From Bacteroidota bacterium (GTDB lineage: Bacteria > Bacteroidota > Bacteroidia > AKYH767-A > JAHEYN01): a DNA stretch of 64,000 nt. Positions within the stretch are counted from its first letter, which is position 1, and every line of letters begins with the position of its first letter. The stretch lies in contig JAHEYN010000004.1 of the NCBI GenBank assembly GCA_023251555.1, positions 74,670 to 138,669 on the forward strand, read 5' to 3'. The translations under genes and the position numbers were made by a program. Below are positions 1-9,072 of this stretch, piece after piece. The notes beneath the pieces are model-generated. The model was given only the letters and a program-made list of their open reading frames with translations. It was not told the DNA's origin and ran no database searches.

Positions 1-902
1 CTGTTCTTCCCATCGGTCTTGGTATGAAATATAAAATCAACAATCAGTTTGATCTCGGCCTCGAAATAACACTGCGTAACGTAAACAGCGACAAACTTGA
101 TGCTTCTGTTGTCAATAAAACAGCCAGGGATAAATACGGTTATACTAACCTTAACCTTACTTATAAACTTGGTGCAGGTGATGAATCTATTGACTGGGTC
201 AACCCCTTCGACCAGATGTGGACAGAAATGTCTAACGTAAAAGACCGCATGGATAAAATGTCAGCTGACAAAGACCATGACGGTGTTTCTGATGTGTTTG
301 ACAAAGACAACGCTACTCCCGACAGTGTGAAAGTATATGGTGATGGCACCTCTGTTGATTCTGATTTTGACGGAGTTCCTGATTCAAAAGACGCTGATCC
401 GTTCTCGGCAAAAGGCGCAAAAGTTGATGCCAATGGTAAAGAGATGGATTCTGATGGTGATGGCGTTACTGACGGAAAAGACCTTGAGCCCAATACTGAA
501 AAAGGTAAACTCGTAAACTTCCAGGGTATTACTATTAAAGTATCTGAATCTACCGGATATGATACTTACATGCCCGTTGTGTTCTTTGATTTCAATAAGG
601 ACAATATTAAAGATACATACCATGAAGGGCTTGCCGCTCTTGCACGCCTCATGTATGCACACCCTGAAACCAAAATATCTCTCTACGGCAACTGTGATGC
701 TGTTGGAACCGAAGCTGTAAACAAAGAGCTCGGCCAGAAGCGTGCAGATGCAGTTAAGAAGTATCTCATGGATGTGTATGGTCTTGATGGCAGCAGAATT
801 GAAGCTATCAGCAAAGGCAAAGGCGAACCAATGGCTAATGTGAAAAATGCCAAAGACAAAGATCCTCTTAACAGGAGGGTTGATTACAAAGTTGTTAAGT
901 AA
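1..902 (+). CDS. OmpA family outer membrane protein, C-terminal part
   Basis: The reading frame is open from the first base of the window, so this is the 3' part of a longer gene; the first Met at position 24 is probably internal. The opening residues look like the last strands of a beta-barrel. A stretch of about 80 residues follows with Asp-rich calcium-binding repeats (DKDHDGVSD, DSDFDGVPD, DSDGDGVTD) of the thrombospondin type 3 kind. The last ~110 residues are an OmpA-like peptidoglycan-binding domain (VVFFDFNKDNIKD, NKELGQKRADAVKKYL, NRRVDY). The protein probably sits in the outer membrane with the C-terminal domain holding the cell wall. It ends at a strong terminator. Specific role unknown. 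Confidence 0.9.
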   Translation, partial: VLPIGLGMKYKINNQFDLGLEITLRNVNSDKLDASVVNKTARDKYGYTNLNLTYKLGAGDESIDWVNPFDQMWTEMSNVKDRMDKMSADKDHDGVSDVFDKDNATPDSVKVYGDGTSVDSDFDGVPDSKDADPFSAKGAKVDANGKEMDSDGDGVTDGKDLEPNTEKGKLVNFQGITIKVSESTGYDTYMPVVFFDFNKDNIKDTYHEGLAALARLMYAHPETKISLYGNCDAVGTEAVNKELGQKRADAVKKYLMDVYGLDGSRIEAISKGKGEPMANVKNAKDKDPLNRRVDYKVVK

Positions 903-917
903 ATAACTTTTAATTGC

Positions 918-953
918 TAAAAAAGCCCCGGAGATTTCTCCGGGGCTTTTTTG
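918..953. terminator. Bidirectional rho-independent terminator
   Basis: A perfect 10-bp stem (AGCCCCGGAG with CTCCGGGGCT, 924-933 and 938-947) has a 4-base loop, with an A tract on its left and a T tract on its right. It lies between the convergent OmpA and mqnD genes and can stop transcription from both sides. Confidence 0.9.
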
Positions 954-973
954 TTTGACTCATTTTCCTGGCT

Positions 974-1813
974 TCAGACAAAGTTTACTTTCTTTACAGG
1001 AGGTGTTATTTTTCTTTCAGCAGTTTTTTCAAATAAAAGGCTGATAGCTTTTTTCCCGTCTTTCCCAAGGTTCACAGAGAAGCGGTTTACATAGAGATTG
1101 ATATGCTGAAACATCACATATTCGTCCATTGCTTTTGCGTATTCACGAACAAAGGATAGAGACGAACCCGGGTTTGAAAGAGCATACTCCACACTTTTTC
1201 GGATAGAATCATTCACGGCTTCTTTAATCTTCTTTTCGAGCTCTTTCCTGATAATTATTCCTCCAAGGGGAATGGGGGAATGATACTTGTTTGTCCAGTA
1301 TTCTCCCAGGTCAAGGATTTTAAGCAACCCCTTTTTCTCATATGTAAACCTGTTTTCATGGATGATTACACCGGCATCAATTCTTTGCCCGAGAATGGCA
1401 TCTTCTATTTCAGAGAATTCCATCTCAACCTTTTGTATTGCCAGAGGGAAAGCAACAGAAAGGAGGAGATTGGCCGTAGTATATTTCCCGGGAATTCCGA
1501 TGCGCAGTTTTTCTGTTACTGCACTGTACGGGTATTTCTTTGCGGCGATCAGGATGGGGCCGCAGTTGTCCCCGAGTGCGGAGCCCGAGGTCAGCAGGTC
1601 ATAATGATCGGCAATGTAGGGGTACATCCCGAAACTGATTTTGCTTATATCGGGAATTCCTTTTAGTGCATCCCTGTTAAGATTTTCTACGTCTGCAATT
1701 ACAGGATTATAGGAAATCCCATGGGTGTTTATTTTGCGATGAAGTAAAGCATCAAAAATGAAAGTGTCATTTGGGCAGGGGGAAAGGCTGATGTTTAAAG
1801 AAAGGTTGTTCAT
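974..1813 (-). CDS. mqnD: 1,4-dihydroxy-6-naphthoate synthase (MqnD)
   Basis: A 279-residue protein of the MqnA/MqnD periplasmic-binding-protein-like fold. The N-terminal SPCPNDTFIF motif and the PGKYTTANLL segment are typical of MqnD, which converts cyclic dehypoxanthine futalosine to 1,4-dihydroxy-6-naphthoate in the futalosine route to menaquinone. The IHENRF segment (near residue 150) holds the conserved His region of the family. Full length. It follows mqnB by 14 bp on the same strand and is the last gene of the purL-mtgA-mqnB-mqnD run. MqnA is the closest alternative, but the neighbouring futalosine hydrolase and the SPCPNDTF signature favour MqnD. Confidence 0.9.
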   Translation of the reverse strand: MNNLSLNISLSPCPNDTFIFDALLHRKINTHGISYNPVIADVENLNRDALKGIPDISKISFGMYPYIADHYDLLTSGSALGDNCGPILIAAKKYPYSAVTEKLRIGIPGKYTTANLLLSVAFPLAIQKVEMEFSEIEDAILGQRIDAGVIIHENRFTYEKKGLLKILDLGEYWTNKYHSPIPLGGIIIRKELEKKIKEAVNDSIRKSVEYALSNPGSSLSFVREYAKAMDEYVMFQHINLYVNRFSVNLGKDGKKAISLLFEKTAERKITPPVKKVNFV

Positions 1814-1827
1814 ATACCGGGATCCCG

Positions 1828-2529
1828 TTATTCAAAACAATCTATAATCTCTTTTAGTTTTTCGTTAAGCCTATCAATTGCAAGCGGGATCTTCCATGCA
1901 CTTTTGTTTCTCTTTTCCACGTAATTAGAAATGCTGCGAACCTGTGCAAATGGTATGTTTTCAATGATGCACACGAACATGAAGGCAGCGCCCTCCATGG
2001 TTTCAACCTGGGGAGAAAACAGTTTCATTGTTTTCTTTATGCTTTGTTCGTTGCCATGAACGGTATTTACGGTAATACCGCACGCTTCAGGGAGGCCGGC
2101 AAGAACCTTACTTTTTATCAGGCGGGAACTATGCAGTTGTCCTTTATTGAATGGCAATGTATCCGGGTTGAGCAAATTGATTTCATGGGCAGGTAAAAAT
2201 TTATCATCATCTTCGGCTCCCAGTTCCGGAAACATGTCGGAAACCACATGAACTACAGTGCCGTACTGAAGGTTTTTGTCAAAACTACCGGCGATACCGG
2301 CATTAATGGCAAAGTCATATTTCTTTTTCAGGAGAGCCTTTGTCAGGTGATAGGACGTTGTAACCATTCCTGCTCCTGTGCAGAGGGCGTCAATCTCCAT
2401 ACCTTTATAATAAAAAGATTTAAGCACATTGTTTTCTTGAGATGGAGTGGGAATAAGTAAGCTGAGAAATGGCCTGATCTCTTCTTCAGTGGCTGATACC
2501 AGGAGTATCTTAGTCTTTGTAGCCGGCAT
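1828..2529 (-). CDS. mqnB: Futalosine hydrolase (MqnB)
   Basis: A 233-residue nucleoside phosphorylase-fold protein (PNP/UDP superfamily). It has an N-terminal LVSATEEEI segment, NAGIAGSF (glycine-rich nucleoside site) and ETMEGAAFMFVC, the conserved E-x-E-AA region of this hydrolase group. MqnB cleaves futalosine to hypoxanthine and dehypoxanthine futalosine. MTA/SAH nucleosidase is a related alternative, but its position directly upstream of mqnD makes futalosine hydrolase the better call. The start ATG lies 7 bp after the mtgA stop, so co-transcription is likely. Confidence 0.88.
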   Translation of the reverse strand: MPATKTKILLVSATEEEIRPFLSLLIPTPSQENNVLKSFYYKGMEIDALCTGAGMVTTSYHLTKALLKKKYDFAINAGIAGSFDKNLQYGTVVHVVSDMFPELGAEDDDKFLPAHEINLLNPDTLPFNKGQLHSSRLIKSKVLAGLPEACGITVNTVHGNEQSIKKTMKLFSPQVETMEGAAFMFVCIIENIPFAQVRSISNYVEKRNKSAWKIPLAIDRLNEKLKEIIDCFE

Positions 2530-2536
2530 GTTTTGC

Positions 2537-3229
2537 TTATTTCAGGTCAACCGGACCAATGTTGTTCATGTTCCGGAGAATAAAATTTTGCCTTTTAAGG
2601 AGGAATGAGCCGGGACGGACGGGAGACCATTTTCTCGGGCTTGGAAGGATAGCGGCAATAAGTGCAGATTCGCTTTGGGTAAGTCCGGAGGCTGTCTTGC
2701 CGAAATATTTCCCGGCAGCGGCATGCACCCCATAGATGCCGTCTCCCATTTCAATGACATTAAGGTAAACCTCCATAATTCTTTTTTTGCTCCATACCAG
2801 TTCAATCGCCAGGGTGAAATAAACTTCAAATCCCTTTCTTATCCAGCTTCTGCCCGGCCACAGGAAGACATTTTTTGCTGTTTGCTGGGAGATGGTGCTT
2901 GCGCCGATTTTCTTTTTTGCCGTTTCATTACGCTTCAAGGCTTTCTCAATGGCTTCAAAGTCAAATCCCCAGTGGGACATGAAATTATTATCTTCCGAGG
3001 CAACAACAGCCTGAACTATAGCGGGAGAAATATTTTCAACCGGGATCCATTTTTTTTCGAGGTGCATGGATTTCCCGTTCATTTTTTGTTCAACACATCT
3101 CTGCAGCATGAGCCAGGTGAATGGAACAGGCACAAAGCGGTATAATACAACCAACAGCAGGCTGAAGCAAAAAAAGATGAATAAGATTTTCCATAAAAAC
3201 CTCCAGATTTTAAAGATAAATTCTTTCAT
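2537..3229 (-). CDS. mtgA: Monofunctional peptidoglycan transglycosylase (MtgA)
   Basis: A 230-residue GT51 enzyme that polymerises lipid II into glycan strands at the outer face of the inner membrane. A single N-terminal membrane anchor (about residues 10-35) precedes the GT51 domain. Visible motifs are EDNNFMSHWGFD with the catalytic Glu, GASTISQQTAKNVFLW, RKGFEVYFTLAIE and KKRIMEVYLNVIEMG. There is no transpeptidase domain, so it is monofunctional. It lies 18 bp after purL and 7 bp before mqnB, an operon mixing cell-wall, purine and quinone genes. Confidence 0.93.
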   Translation of the reverse strand: MKEFIFKIWRFLWKILFIFFCFSLLLVVLYRFVPVPFTWLMLQRCVEQKMNGKSMHLEKKWIPVENISPAIVQAVVASEDNNFMSHWGFDFEAIEKALKRNETAKKKIGASTISQQTAKNVFLWPGRSWIRKGFEVYFTLAIELVWSKKRIMEVYLNVIEMGDGIYGVHAAAGKYFGKTASGLTQSESALIAAILPSPRKWSPVRPGSFLLKRQNFILRNMNNIGPVDLK

Positions 3230-3247
3230 TCCGGTTGGAGCTGCGGT

Positions 3248-5500
3248 TTATTTTAAATAACCGGCAAGGGCATTGTTGTATTTTTTCTTTATCTCGGCAA
3301 TGGCTCCAAAATCTTCTTCATCAACAGCCACTGTGCCGGGCGTGACTTCTCCGATTGCAGAAATAGCAATATCATTTTCTGCTGCGAGTTTCAAAATAAC
3401 TTCTTCCTGTTCCGGGCCGGCGGTAACAACGATTCTTCCCTGGGCTTCCCCGAAGAGAAAAGAATCTTTCCTTGTTTCGCTGTCTGTGTATATGCTGAAC
3501 CCAAGCATCCCGGGCATGGCAGATTCAGAGAGGGTTATATAGAGTCCGCCGTCGGAAACATCATGTGCTGATTTCAGCAGTTTTGCCCTGATAAGTTTTT
3601 TTACAAACTGCTGAACATTGAATTCTTCATCCAGATCGAAATAAGGAGGAGGAGAATTTTTAAAACAGTGATAAGAGTATAGATATTCAGAGCATGCAAT
3701 GTCGTTGACAGATTCGCCGATGAGGAAAATAATATCCCCGGCTTTTTTGAAATCCAGTGTCATCCGGTCTGCTTTATTTTTAAGAATTCCAAGCATTCCG
3801 ATGGTGGGAGTTGGAAATACGGGACCTTCGTCGGATGACTGGTTGTAAAAACTCACATTACCTCCTGTAACAGGAGTCTGGAATTTCGTGCAGGCTTTTC
3901 CCATTCCTTTGATAGCATGAACAAACTGCCAGTAAACTTCAGGGTTGTAGGGGTTTCCGAAATTCAGGCAGTTGGTGATTGCCGAAGGCTCTCCGCCCGA
4001 GCAAATGATGTTCCTTGCCGCCTCGGCCACAGCAATGGCGCATCCTGTTTCAGGATGTGCATATACATAGCGGGAGTTACAATCTACGGTAAGCGCAATG
4101 GCCATATCTGTTGTCTTTATGTTCACGATCGCTGCATCGGAAGGTTTGTTGGTACTCATGTTCACGGTTCCCACCATGGAGTCATATTGTTCATAAATCC
4201 ATTTCCGTGAGCAGATGTTGGGGTGGGTAAGAAGGAAATCTGCAACGTCCCGCAGGTTTTTCGGGATAGGAATCCTTCCGATGTCATAATTCTTACACAG
4301 TGCGATGTATGCAGGTTCTTTATATTCTCTTTTGTAAACGGGCGCTCCTCCGCCGAGCACCAGTGTTTCGGCGGGAACATCGGCTACCAGTTCTCCATGC
4401 ATAAAGAAGTGCAGGCGGTTACCTTCAGCTACTTCTCCTATAATTGTACAGTGAAGATCCCACTTGTCAAAAATCTGTTCCACCTCTTTCTCTCTGCCTT
4501 TTTTAACCACAACGAGCATTCTTTCCTGAGATTCGGAGAGAAGTATTTCAAATGGCTGCATGTTTGCCTGGCGGGTGGGAACCTTATCAAGATTGATAAC
4601 CATCCCGTGCTTCCCTTTGGCAGACATTTCGGAAGTGGAACATATAATTCCTGCTGCCCCCATGTCCTGCATGCCAATCACTGCCCCGCTTGCAATTACC
4701 TCGAGTGAGGCTTCGAGAAGAAGTTTTTCCTGGAAGGGGTCGCCGACCTGCACTGCGGGAAGGTCCTTGGCAGAGTCTTCGGTGATATCTGCTGATGCAA
4801 AAGTGGCACCGTGAATTCCATCTTTCCCTGTTGCAGAACCTACGATGTACACGGGGTTTCCTGTTCCATAGGAGATGGCAGAAGCAGTTTTTCCCGCCTC
4901 CACGATACCTGCGGACATTGCATTAACAAGGGGGTTGATGTTATAACAGTCATCAAAGTAGACTTCGCCTCCCACCGTGGGGACTCCGAATGCATTTCCA
5001 TAGTCACCGATACCTTTAACCACGCCTTTCACCAGCCATCTTGTTTTTTCAGAGTTGATGTTTCCGAAGCGGAGAGAGTTAAGCTGTGCGATGGGCCGGG
5101 CCCCCATTGTGAAGATATCCCTGTTAATTCCTCCCACGCCTGTGGCAGCCCCCTGGTAGGGCTCAATGGCAGAAGGGTGGTTGTGGGATTCTATCTTGAA
5201 AGCACATCCAAGCCCGTTGCCGATTGCCACCAGGCCTGCATTTTCTTCTCCGGCTTTGGCGAGCATATGCGGGCCGTCTTTGGGAAGTGTTTTCAGCCAT
5301 AGTATGGAATTTTTATAGGAGCAATGCTCCGACCACATTACTGAATAAATACTGAGTTCGGTGAAATTCGGGACCCGCCCGAGTATTTTTTTAATCTGCC
5401 CGTATTCGTCATCAGACAGGCCGAGTTTTTTTGCTGTTTCTACCGTGGTGAGTTGTTCATGCAGAGAGGTTTGCATATATTTAATACAGTAATTTGTCAA
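3248..5500 (-). CDS. purL: Phosphoribosylformylglycinamidine synthase, PurL subunit
   Basis: About 750 residues, the length of the small (three-subunit) PurL, which works with PurS and PurQ to make FGAM in purine synthesis. N-terminal motifs include [39 protein letters not shown] and [20 protein letters not shown]. The C-terminal half repeats the AIRS-type fold, with [17 protein letters not shown]. No glutaminase domain is fused. The longest frame starts at 5500; a Met eight codons later (5476, MQTSLHEQ) may be the real start. A TATTTTTG box on this strand at 5526-5533 could drive the whole purL-mtgA-mqnB-mqnD run. Confidence 0.95.
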   Translation of the reverse strand: MTNYCIKYMQTSLHEQLTTVETAKKLGLSDDEYGQIKKILGRVPNFTELSIYSVMWSEHCSYKNSILWLKTLPKDGPHMLAKAGEENAGLVAIGNGLGCAFKIESHNHPSAIEPYQGAATGVGGINRDIFTMGARPIAQLNSLRFGNINSEKTRWLVKGVVKGIGDYGNAFGVPTVGGEVYFDDCYNINPLVNAMSAGIVEAGKTASAISYGTGNPVYIVGSATGKDGIHGATFASADITEDSAKDLPAVQVGDPFQEKLLLEASLEVIASGAVIGMQDMGAAGIICSTSEMSAKGKHGMVINLDKVPTRQANMQPFEILLSESQERMLVVVKKGREKEVEQIFDKWDLHCTIIGEVAEGNRLHFFMHGELVADVPAETLVLGGGAPVYKREYKEPAYIALCKNYDIGRIPIPKNLRDVADFLLTHPNICSRKWIYEQYDSMVGTVNMSTNKPSDAAIVNIKTTDMAIALTVDCNSRYVYAHPETGCAIAVAEAARNIICSGGEPSAITNCLNFGNPYNPEVYWQFVHAIKGMGKACTKFQTPVTGGNVSFYNQSSDEGPVFPTPTIGMLGILKNKADRMTLDFKKAGDIIFLIGESVNDIACSEYLYSYHCFKNSPPPYFDLDEEFNVQQFVKKLIRAKLLKSAHDVSDGGLYITLSESAMPGMLGFSIYTDSETRKDSFLFGEAQGRIVVTAGPEQEEVILKLAAENDIAISAIGEVTPGTVAVDEEDFGAIAEIKKKYNNALAGYLK

Positions 5501-5525
5501 TAAATAAATGGGAAAAATCCCTTAA

Positions 5526-5533
5526 CAAAAATA
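5526..5533 (-). promoter_or_regulatory. Putative -7 box of the purL operon
   Basis: On the minus strand the sequence reads TATTTTTG, matching the Bacteroidota -7 consensus TAnnTTTG, about 26 bp before the first possible purL start. No clear -33 TTG is seen at the usual distance, so the assignment rests on the -7 element alone. Confidence 0.4.
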
Positions 5534-5610
5534 CATATCCCCCGTGATTATCCTGAGAATTTACATGTGAAGTTATTAACAAAGCCATGGCATGGCTGCG
5601 TTGATTTTAT

Positions 5611-5618
5611 TATTTTTG
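5611..5618 (+). promoter_or_regulatory. Putative -7 box before the membrane protein gene
   Basis: TATTTTTG matches TAnnTTTG and lies 22 bp before the TTG start at 5641. The 140-bp gap between divergent genes carries one such box for each direction. Confidence 0.4.
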
Positions 5619-5640
5619 AACTCAATTAAGTCCCTGCACG

Positions 5641-7194
5641 TTGGAAATAGTTCTCTGCCTGTTTTACGGTCTCGTTTTCATTTTGATCATTCGCAGAGCC
5701 GGCTTTTTTAAGGTTGAAGGACTGGGGCGGTGGTTTATTGCTACTGTTTTTATCCTGAAGATTTTTGCAGGACTTCTTCTCTGGGCGGTGTATACTTTTT
5801 ATTATACGGACAGGTTGTCGGCCGATATATACAAGTATTTTGATGACAGCAGGTATATGTTTGAAGCCCTGAAAAGCAACCCCGCGGATTTTTTAGGGAT
5901 GCTTTCCGGCCTCGGGGATCAGTCGTATTACTTTACCCGCTATTACCTGCACATGAATAACTGGGATTCTCCTTTTTACAGCAGCCTGTACAATGACAGC
6001 CACCTGATGATACGCTTCAACGCCATTGTAAGAATATTTTCGTTCGGGTATTTTAATGTTCATACTGTGTTTATGTGTTTTATTTCGCTTAGCGGTCTGA
6101 CTGCTGTCTATAAATCTTTTGTTCCTTTTATCCGGGATAAGAGCAGGGAACTCGCTGCCGTGATTTTTTTACTGCCTTCGGTTTTGTTCTGGTCATCCGG
6201 AGTGCTTAAGGAGGGCTTCCTGTTTTTTTCCGCCGGGATGTTGATTTATCATGTTTTTTGTATTTCTGCCGGCCGTATGAGTTTACGTTCCCTTTACTGG
6301 ATAGTGTTTTCCGCCACTCTTCTTGCAATCGTTAAATTCTATGTTCTTATTTCATTGCTCCCGGGATTGACTTTGTTTTATATACTTAAAAAGACATCCC
6401 CGCGGTTTGTTTTGGCAAAAGCCGCTTTGGTGATGACAGCATATGCCGCTATCGGGTTAAACACACATCACTTTTTACCCCTTCATTCCCCTCTTGAGGT
6501 TTTGAGGATGAAACAGCGTGACTTTGTCGGGCTGGCCAATGGGGGCACTTATCTTATAAATGACAGCCTCTTTGCGTACATTTCCCCGGAGAATCATGAT
6601 GCAGTGCTGCCGGCTGGTGGCGGGAAATTCCATATACGCCAGGGTTCTGCGTATTATTACTGGAAAAATAACAATACGAAAGACACCATCTTTGTTTATG
6701 CTTCAACTGATACTGTGCGGTATTCTTTATTTTCTGATCATCCCAGGGCGGGAAGTGTAATAAAGATACCCCCCCTGGACGGCTCTTTCCTGGACGCACT
6801 GGGAAACACACCTTCTGCGATACTTAATAGTCTTTTCAGGCCATATCCATGGGAGGCCCGTTCAATTCTTCTTCTCCTGCCTGTGTTTGAAAATATTCTC
6901 GTTACCGCTGCTCTTATTGCCTGTATTTTCTTTTTCAGGTGGAAGAGGGAAATCAGTGCACCGTTTCTTCTCTGTCTTTCATTTGTCCTAATACTTGCGG
7001 CAATATCAGGCCTTGTAACACCTGTGTTAGGTGCGCTCGTTCGTTACCGCACGCCAGCGCTGCCATTCCTGCTGATTACCATCCTGTTTATTTTTGACAA
7101 AGAAAAATTTCTAAAAAAAATCACCATGTTTTCCGGGAAAAGAAAAAGAACTCAGGAGAAAGAGCCGGTATATTTTTCGGCCCACGCGGAGTAA
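5641..7194 (+). CDS. Polytopic membrane protein of unknown function
   Basis: A 517-residue hydrophobic protein with about ten predicted membrane helices, for example residues 3-18, 31-55, 170-205, 215-245 and 420-475. A soluble or extracytoplasmic loop spans about residues 285-390. I do not recognise a catalytic motif. The conserved-looking segment PSVLFWSSGVLKEGFLFF sits at the start of a helix, and the overall shape resembles Bacteroidota membrane glycosyltransferases or polymerases. It faces the polysaccharide block and its 3' end overlaps the convergent deacetylase-like gene by 43 bp. The start is TTG, because no ATG occurs in frame until deep inside the first loop. A role in surface polysaccharide assembly is inferred from context only. 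Confidence 0.7.
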   Translation: MEIVLCLFYGLVFILIIRRAGFFKVEGLGRWFIATVFILKIFAGLLLWAVYTFYYTDRLSADIYKYFDDSRYMFEALKSNPADFLGMLSGLGDQSYYFTRYYLHMNNWDSPFYSSLYNDSHLMIRFNAIVRIFSFGYFNVHTVFMCFISLSGLTAVYKSFVPFIRDKSRELAAVIFLLPSVLFWSSGVLKEGFLFFSAGMLIYHVFCISAGRMSLRSLYWIVFSATLLAIVKFYVLISLLPGLTLFYILKKTSPRFVLAKAALVMTAYAAIGLNTHHFLPLHSPLEVLRMKQRDFVGLANGGTYLINDSLFAYISPENHDAVLPAGGGKFHIRQGSAYYYWKNNNTKDTIFVYASTDTVRYSLFSDHPRAGSVIKIPPLDGSFLDALGNTPSAILNSLFRPYPWEARSILLLLPVFENILVTAALIACIFFFRWKREISAPFLLCLSFVLILAAISGLVTPVLGALVRYRTPALPFLLITILFIFDKEKFLKKITMFSGKRKRTQEKEPVYFSAHAE

Positions 7195-8162
7195 GTGATA
7201 AAACGGTGTTCTTGTTTGTGCTTATCAATAAACTTATCCAGGGCTCGGAGCGAGAACCTTGAAAGTGCTTTGGGGTGGCCGATTACCACCATATGATTTG
7301 TACTTTTCTTATTTTTTGTTTCTGAAAGACCCCGGTTGAGGAGCCTTGCATTGTACCCGTCAAGTGAGAGCGGCTGCACAGTGAAACTGGTGAGCAACTT
7401 TTTTCTGTAACCCGGCGCAGGCATGGGATTCCCGTCGCCAATGGGTTTGTGAAGGCGGGGGTTTATCCTTCCAAGGAGGAACAGTTTCCAGTAAAACCAT
7501 GGTGAAACGTTTAACGGGGTAATGGGCAGTTCCGTGAAAAACCCGTTCTCCGAAGGTTTTAAAGGGTCATCTGAAAATCTCCAGCAGGCATCCTGAGGAG
7601 CGTTTCTGAAATCGTAATAATAGTTTCCTGAGAAAAAATAACCTCCTTTGAAGACAGTGCTGTCAAGCCATACTCCGTTGTCTTTCATTGCCCGTCCTGT
7701 TTCCATGAAAGGCTGAATGCACCATCCTCCGGCCCTGTTTACGAAAACCTGCCTGCCTGAAATTTCTTCAAGAGTCTTCCGGTAAAGAGCTACAATCCTG
7801 TCAATGCTTTCCGCCGGGAAATCAGACAGCTTATATCTTCCCGTGTTAAAAACCCATTCCTTTCCGTTATAGCTGCTGTCTTCCCAGTGTGGGTGGATGT
7901 GCAATTGCAGGTCATGTCCTGAAGCTGACAATTGCCGGAGCTGGGCAATGATTTTTCGGTAATCATTATCAAGTGTAGGATATTCATTCATGTATTCGCG
8001 GAGTTTTACGAGATAACCGCAATCCACAAAAAATGAGAACCGGGCGTCATGCTTCTCCGCAATTTGCATCAGCTCGCCGGTTGGAGAGAGAATACATTTC
8101 TCTGCGCTGCCTGAAGGGCTGCCGAAATATAATTCATAATCGAAGGTTAGCAGGATATTCAT
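7152..8162 (-). CDS. Polysaccharide deacetylase-like protein
   Basis: A 336-residue protein of the NodB/CE4-like superfamily. The N-terminus LLTFDYELYFG replaces the usual TFDDG metal motif, and the second metal motif appears as LHIHPHW (about residues 120-126). This pattern is known in bacterial deacetylase-like proteins of polysaccharide clusters. The likely job is removal of an acetyl group from a cell-surface glycan or lipid-linked sugar; the substrate is unknown. It starts 1 bp after the stop of the acetyltransferase-like gene, the last member of a tightly packed leftward operon. Its 3' end overlaps the convergent membrane protein gene. Confidence 0.75.
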   Translation of the reverse strand: MNILLTFDYELYFGSPSGSAEKCILSPTGELMQIAEKHDARFSFFVDCGYLVKLREYMNEYPTLDNDYRKIIAQLRQLSASGHDLQLHIHPHWEDSSYNGKEWVFNTGRYKLSDFPAESIDRIVALYRKTLEEISGRQVFVNRAGGWCIQPFMETGRAMKDNGVWLDSTVFKGGYFFSGNYYYDFRNAPQDACWRFSDDPLKPSENGFFTELPITPLNVSPWFYWKLFLLGRINPRLHKPIGDGNPMPAPGYRKKLLTSFTVQPLSLDGYNARLLNRGLSETKNKKSTNHMVVIGHPKALSRFSLRALDKFIDKHKQEHRFITYSAWAEKYTGSFS

Positions 8163-8163
8163 A

Positions 8164-9072
8164 TCAACTGCCGTGAGGCGTGTACATGGTCACGCCTTTT
8201 TCTTTATAATATTTCAGCATTACTTTCAGCATACCTGTTGCGTCAATAAGCATGGAGAGAGCTTTCCCTACTGTTCCTTTTTGCAGCACTTCTTCTTTCT
8301 CAAACAGGGGAATGAGTTCATCACATTTTCTTTTCAGAGAATATTCCGGGTTGTGGACTTTTGTTTTCATGGAACAGGTTTTCCCGTTTTCATCCACCAT
8401 TTTAACGTCAAAGACCTGTTCGTCGTACACAGGAAATTTAAAATCCTCTACGGCGTCTTCAAGAAGATGCAGATTCGTTCCGGCATTGTCAAGCGTTACT
8501 CCAAGCATGAGTATTTTACCCTTCTTTTCACAAAGTTTATAGAAAGGAGAAAATTTGTTATAAGGAGTGAGTTGCCCGAAATGTCCGGATGTAAAGTAGT
8601 CTGCCAAAGGCCCGAATGCACATACCGGGTCCGTAGGATGAAAACTCCTCTGTACCTCCTTCATTTTCCTGAAACATTCAGATATGGCGCCGCTGTTTGA
8701 AGGAGTGTTCCTGATATCAAACAGAGGGCTTCGGCGGAGGTATTCCTTATGAAAGGTATCGGCAGGAAAGGATGGCATGAGGAGCGTTCCTCCCGGGTTT
8801 AACGCTTCAAGCAGAGCATTGACAACTGTTTCGGCACCCCCGTTTACAAACCCTATTTTGCTGAGGCTGCTGTGCACCAGGAGGGAGTCCCCTTCCCTGA
8901 CATTCATTTTTTTAAGATCCCTTACAATATCCGATTGCTGAATAGCGCACCCTTTCCGCTGATCATTGATGAGCTTTTTCCTCGTTCGCTGCTTTTTAAA
9001 TTTTTTTATGTAAACAGTCAGTTGCGGGAAATATCTTCCGATAAGACTATAAATCAGGTGCTTCATGGGCAA
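8164..9072 (-). CDS. AAC(3)-fold N-acetyltransferase, probably for a surface sugar
   Basis: A 302-residue member of the aminoglycoside 3-N-acetyltransferase family. Recognisable parts are GDSLLVHSSLSKIGF, NPGGTLLMPSF, a FHPTDPVCAFG segment and MLGVTLDNAGTNLHLLED, which form the acetyl-CoA and substrate clefts of the family. The setting between two deacetylase-like genes and a UDP-GlcNAc epimerase suggests acetylation of an amino sugar in an exopolysaccharide or O-antigen. I see no sign that it confers drug resistance. It starts 10 bp inside the upstream gene (alternative Met two codons later), so translation is probably coupled. Confidence 0.8.
   Translation of the reverse strand: MPMKHLIYSLIGRYFPQLTVYIKKFKKQRTRKKLINDQRKGCAIQQSDIVRDLKKMNVREGDSLLVHSSLSKIGFVNGGAETVVNALLEALNPGGTLLMPSFPADTFHKEYLRRSPLFDIRNTPSNSGAISECFRKMKEVQRSFHPTDPVCAFGPLADYFTSGHFGQLTPYNKFSPFYKLCEKKGKILMLGVTLDNAGTNLHLLEDAVEDFKFPVYDEQVFDVKMVDENGKTCSMKTKVHNPEYSLKRKCDELIPLFEKEEVLQKGTVGKALSMLIDATGMLKVMLKYYKEKGVTMYTPHGS

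Noticed and set aside
8164-9072. Aminoglycoside resistance gene
   Set aside because: The fold is AAC(3)-like, but the polysaccharide operon context points to a sugar acetyltransferase.
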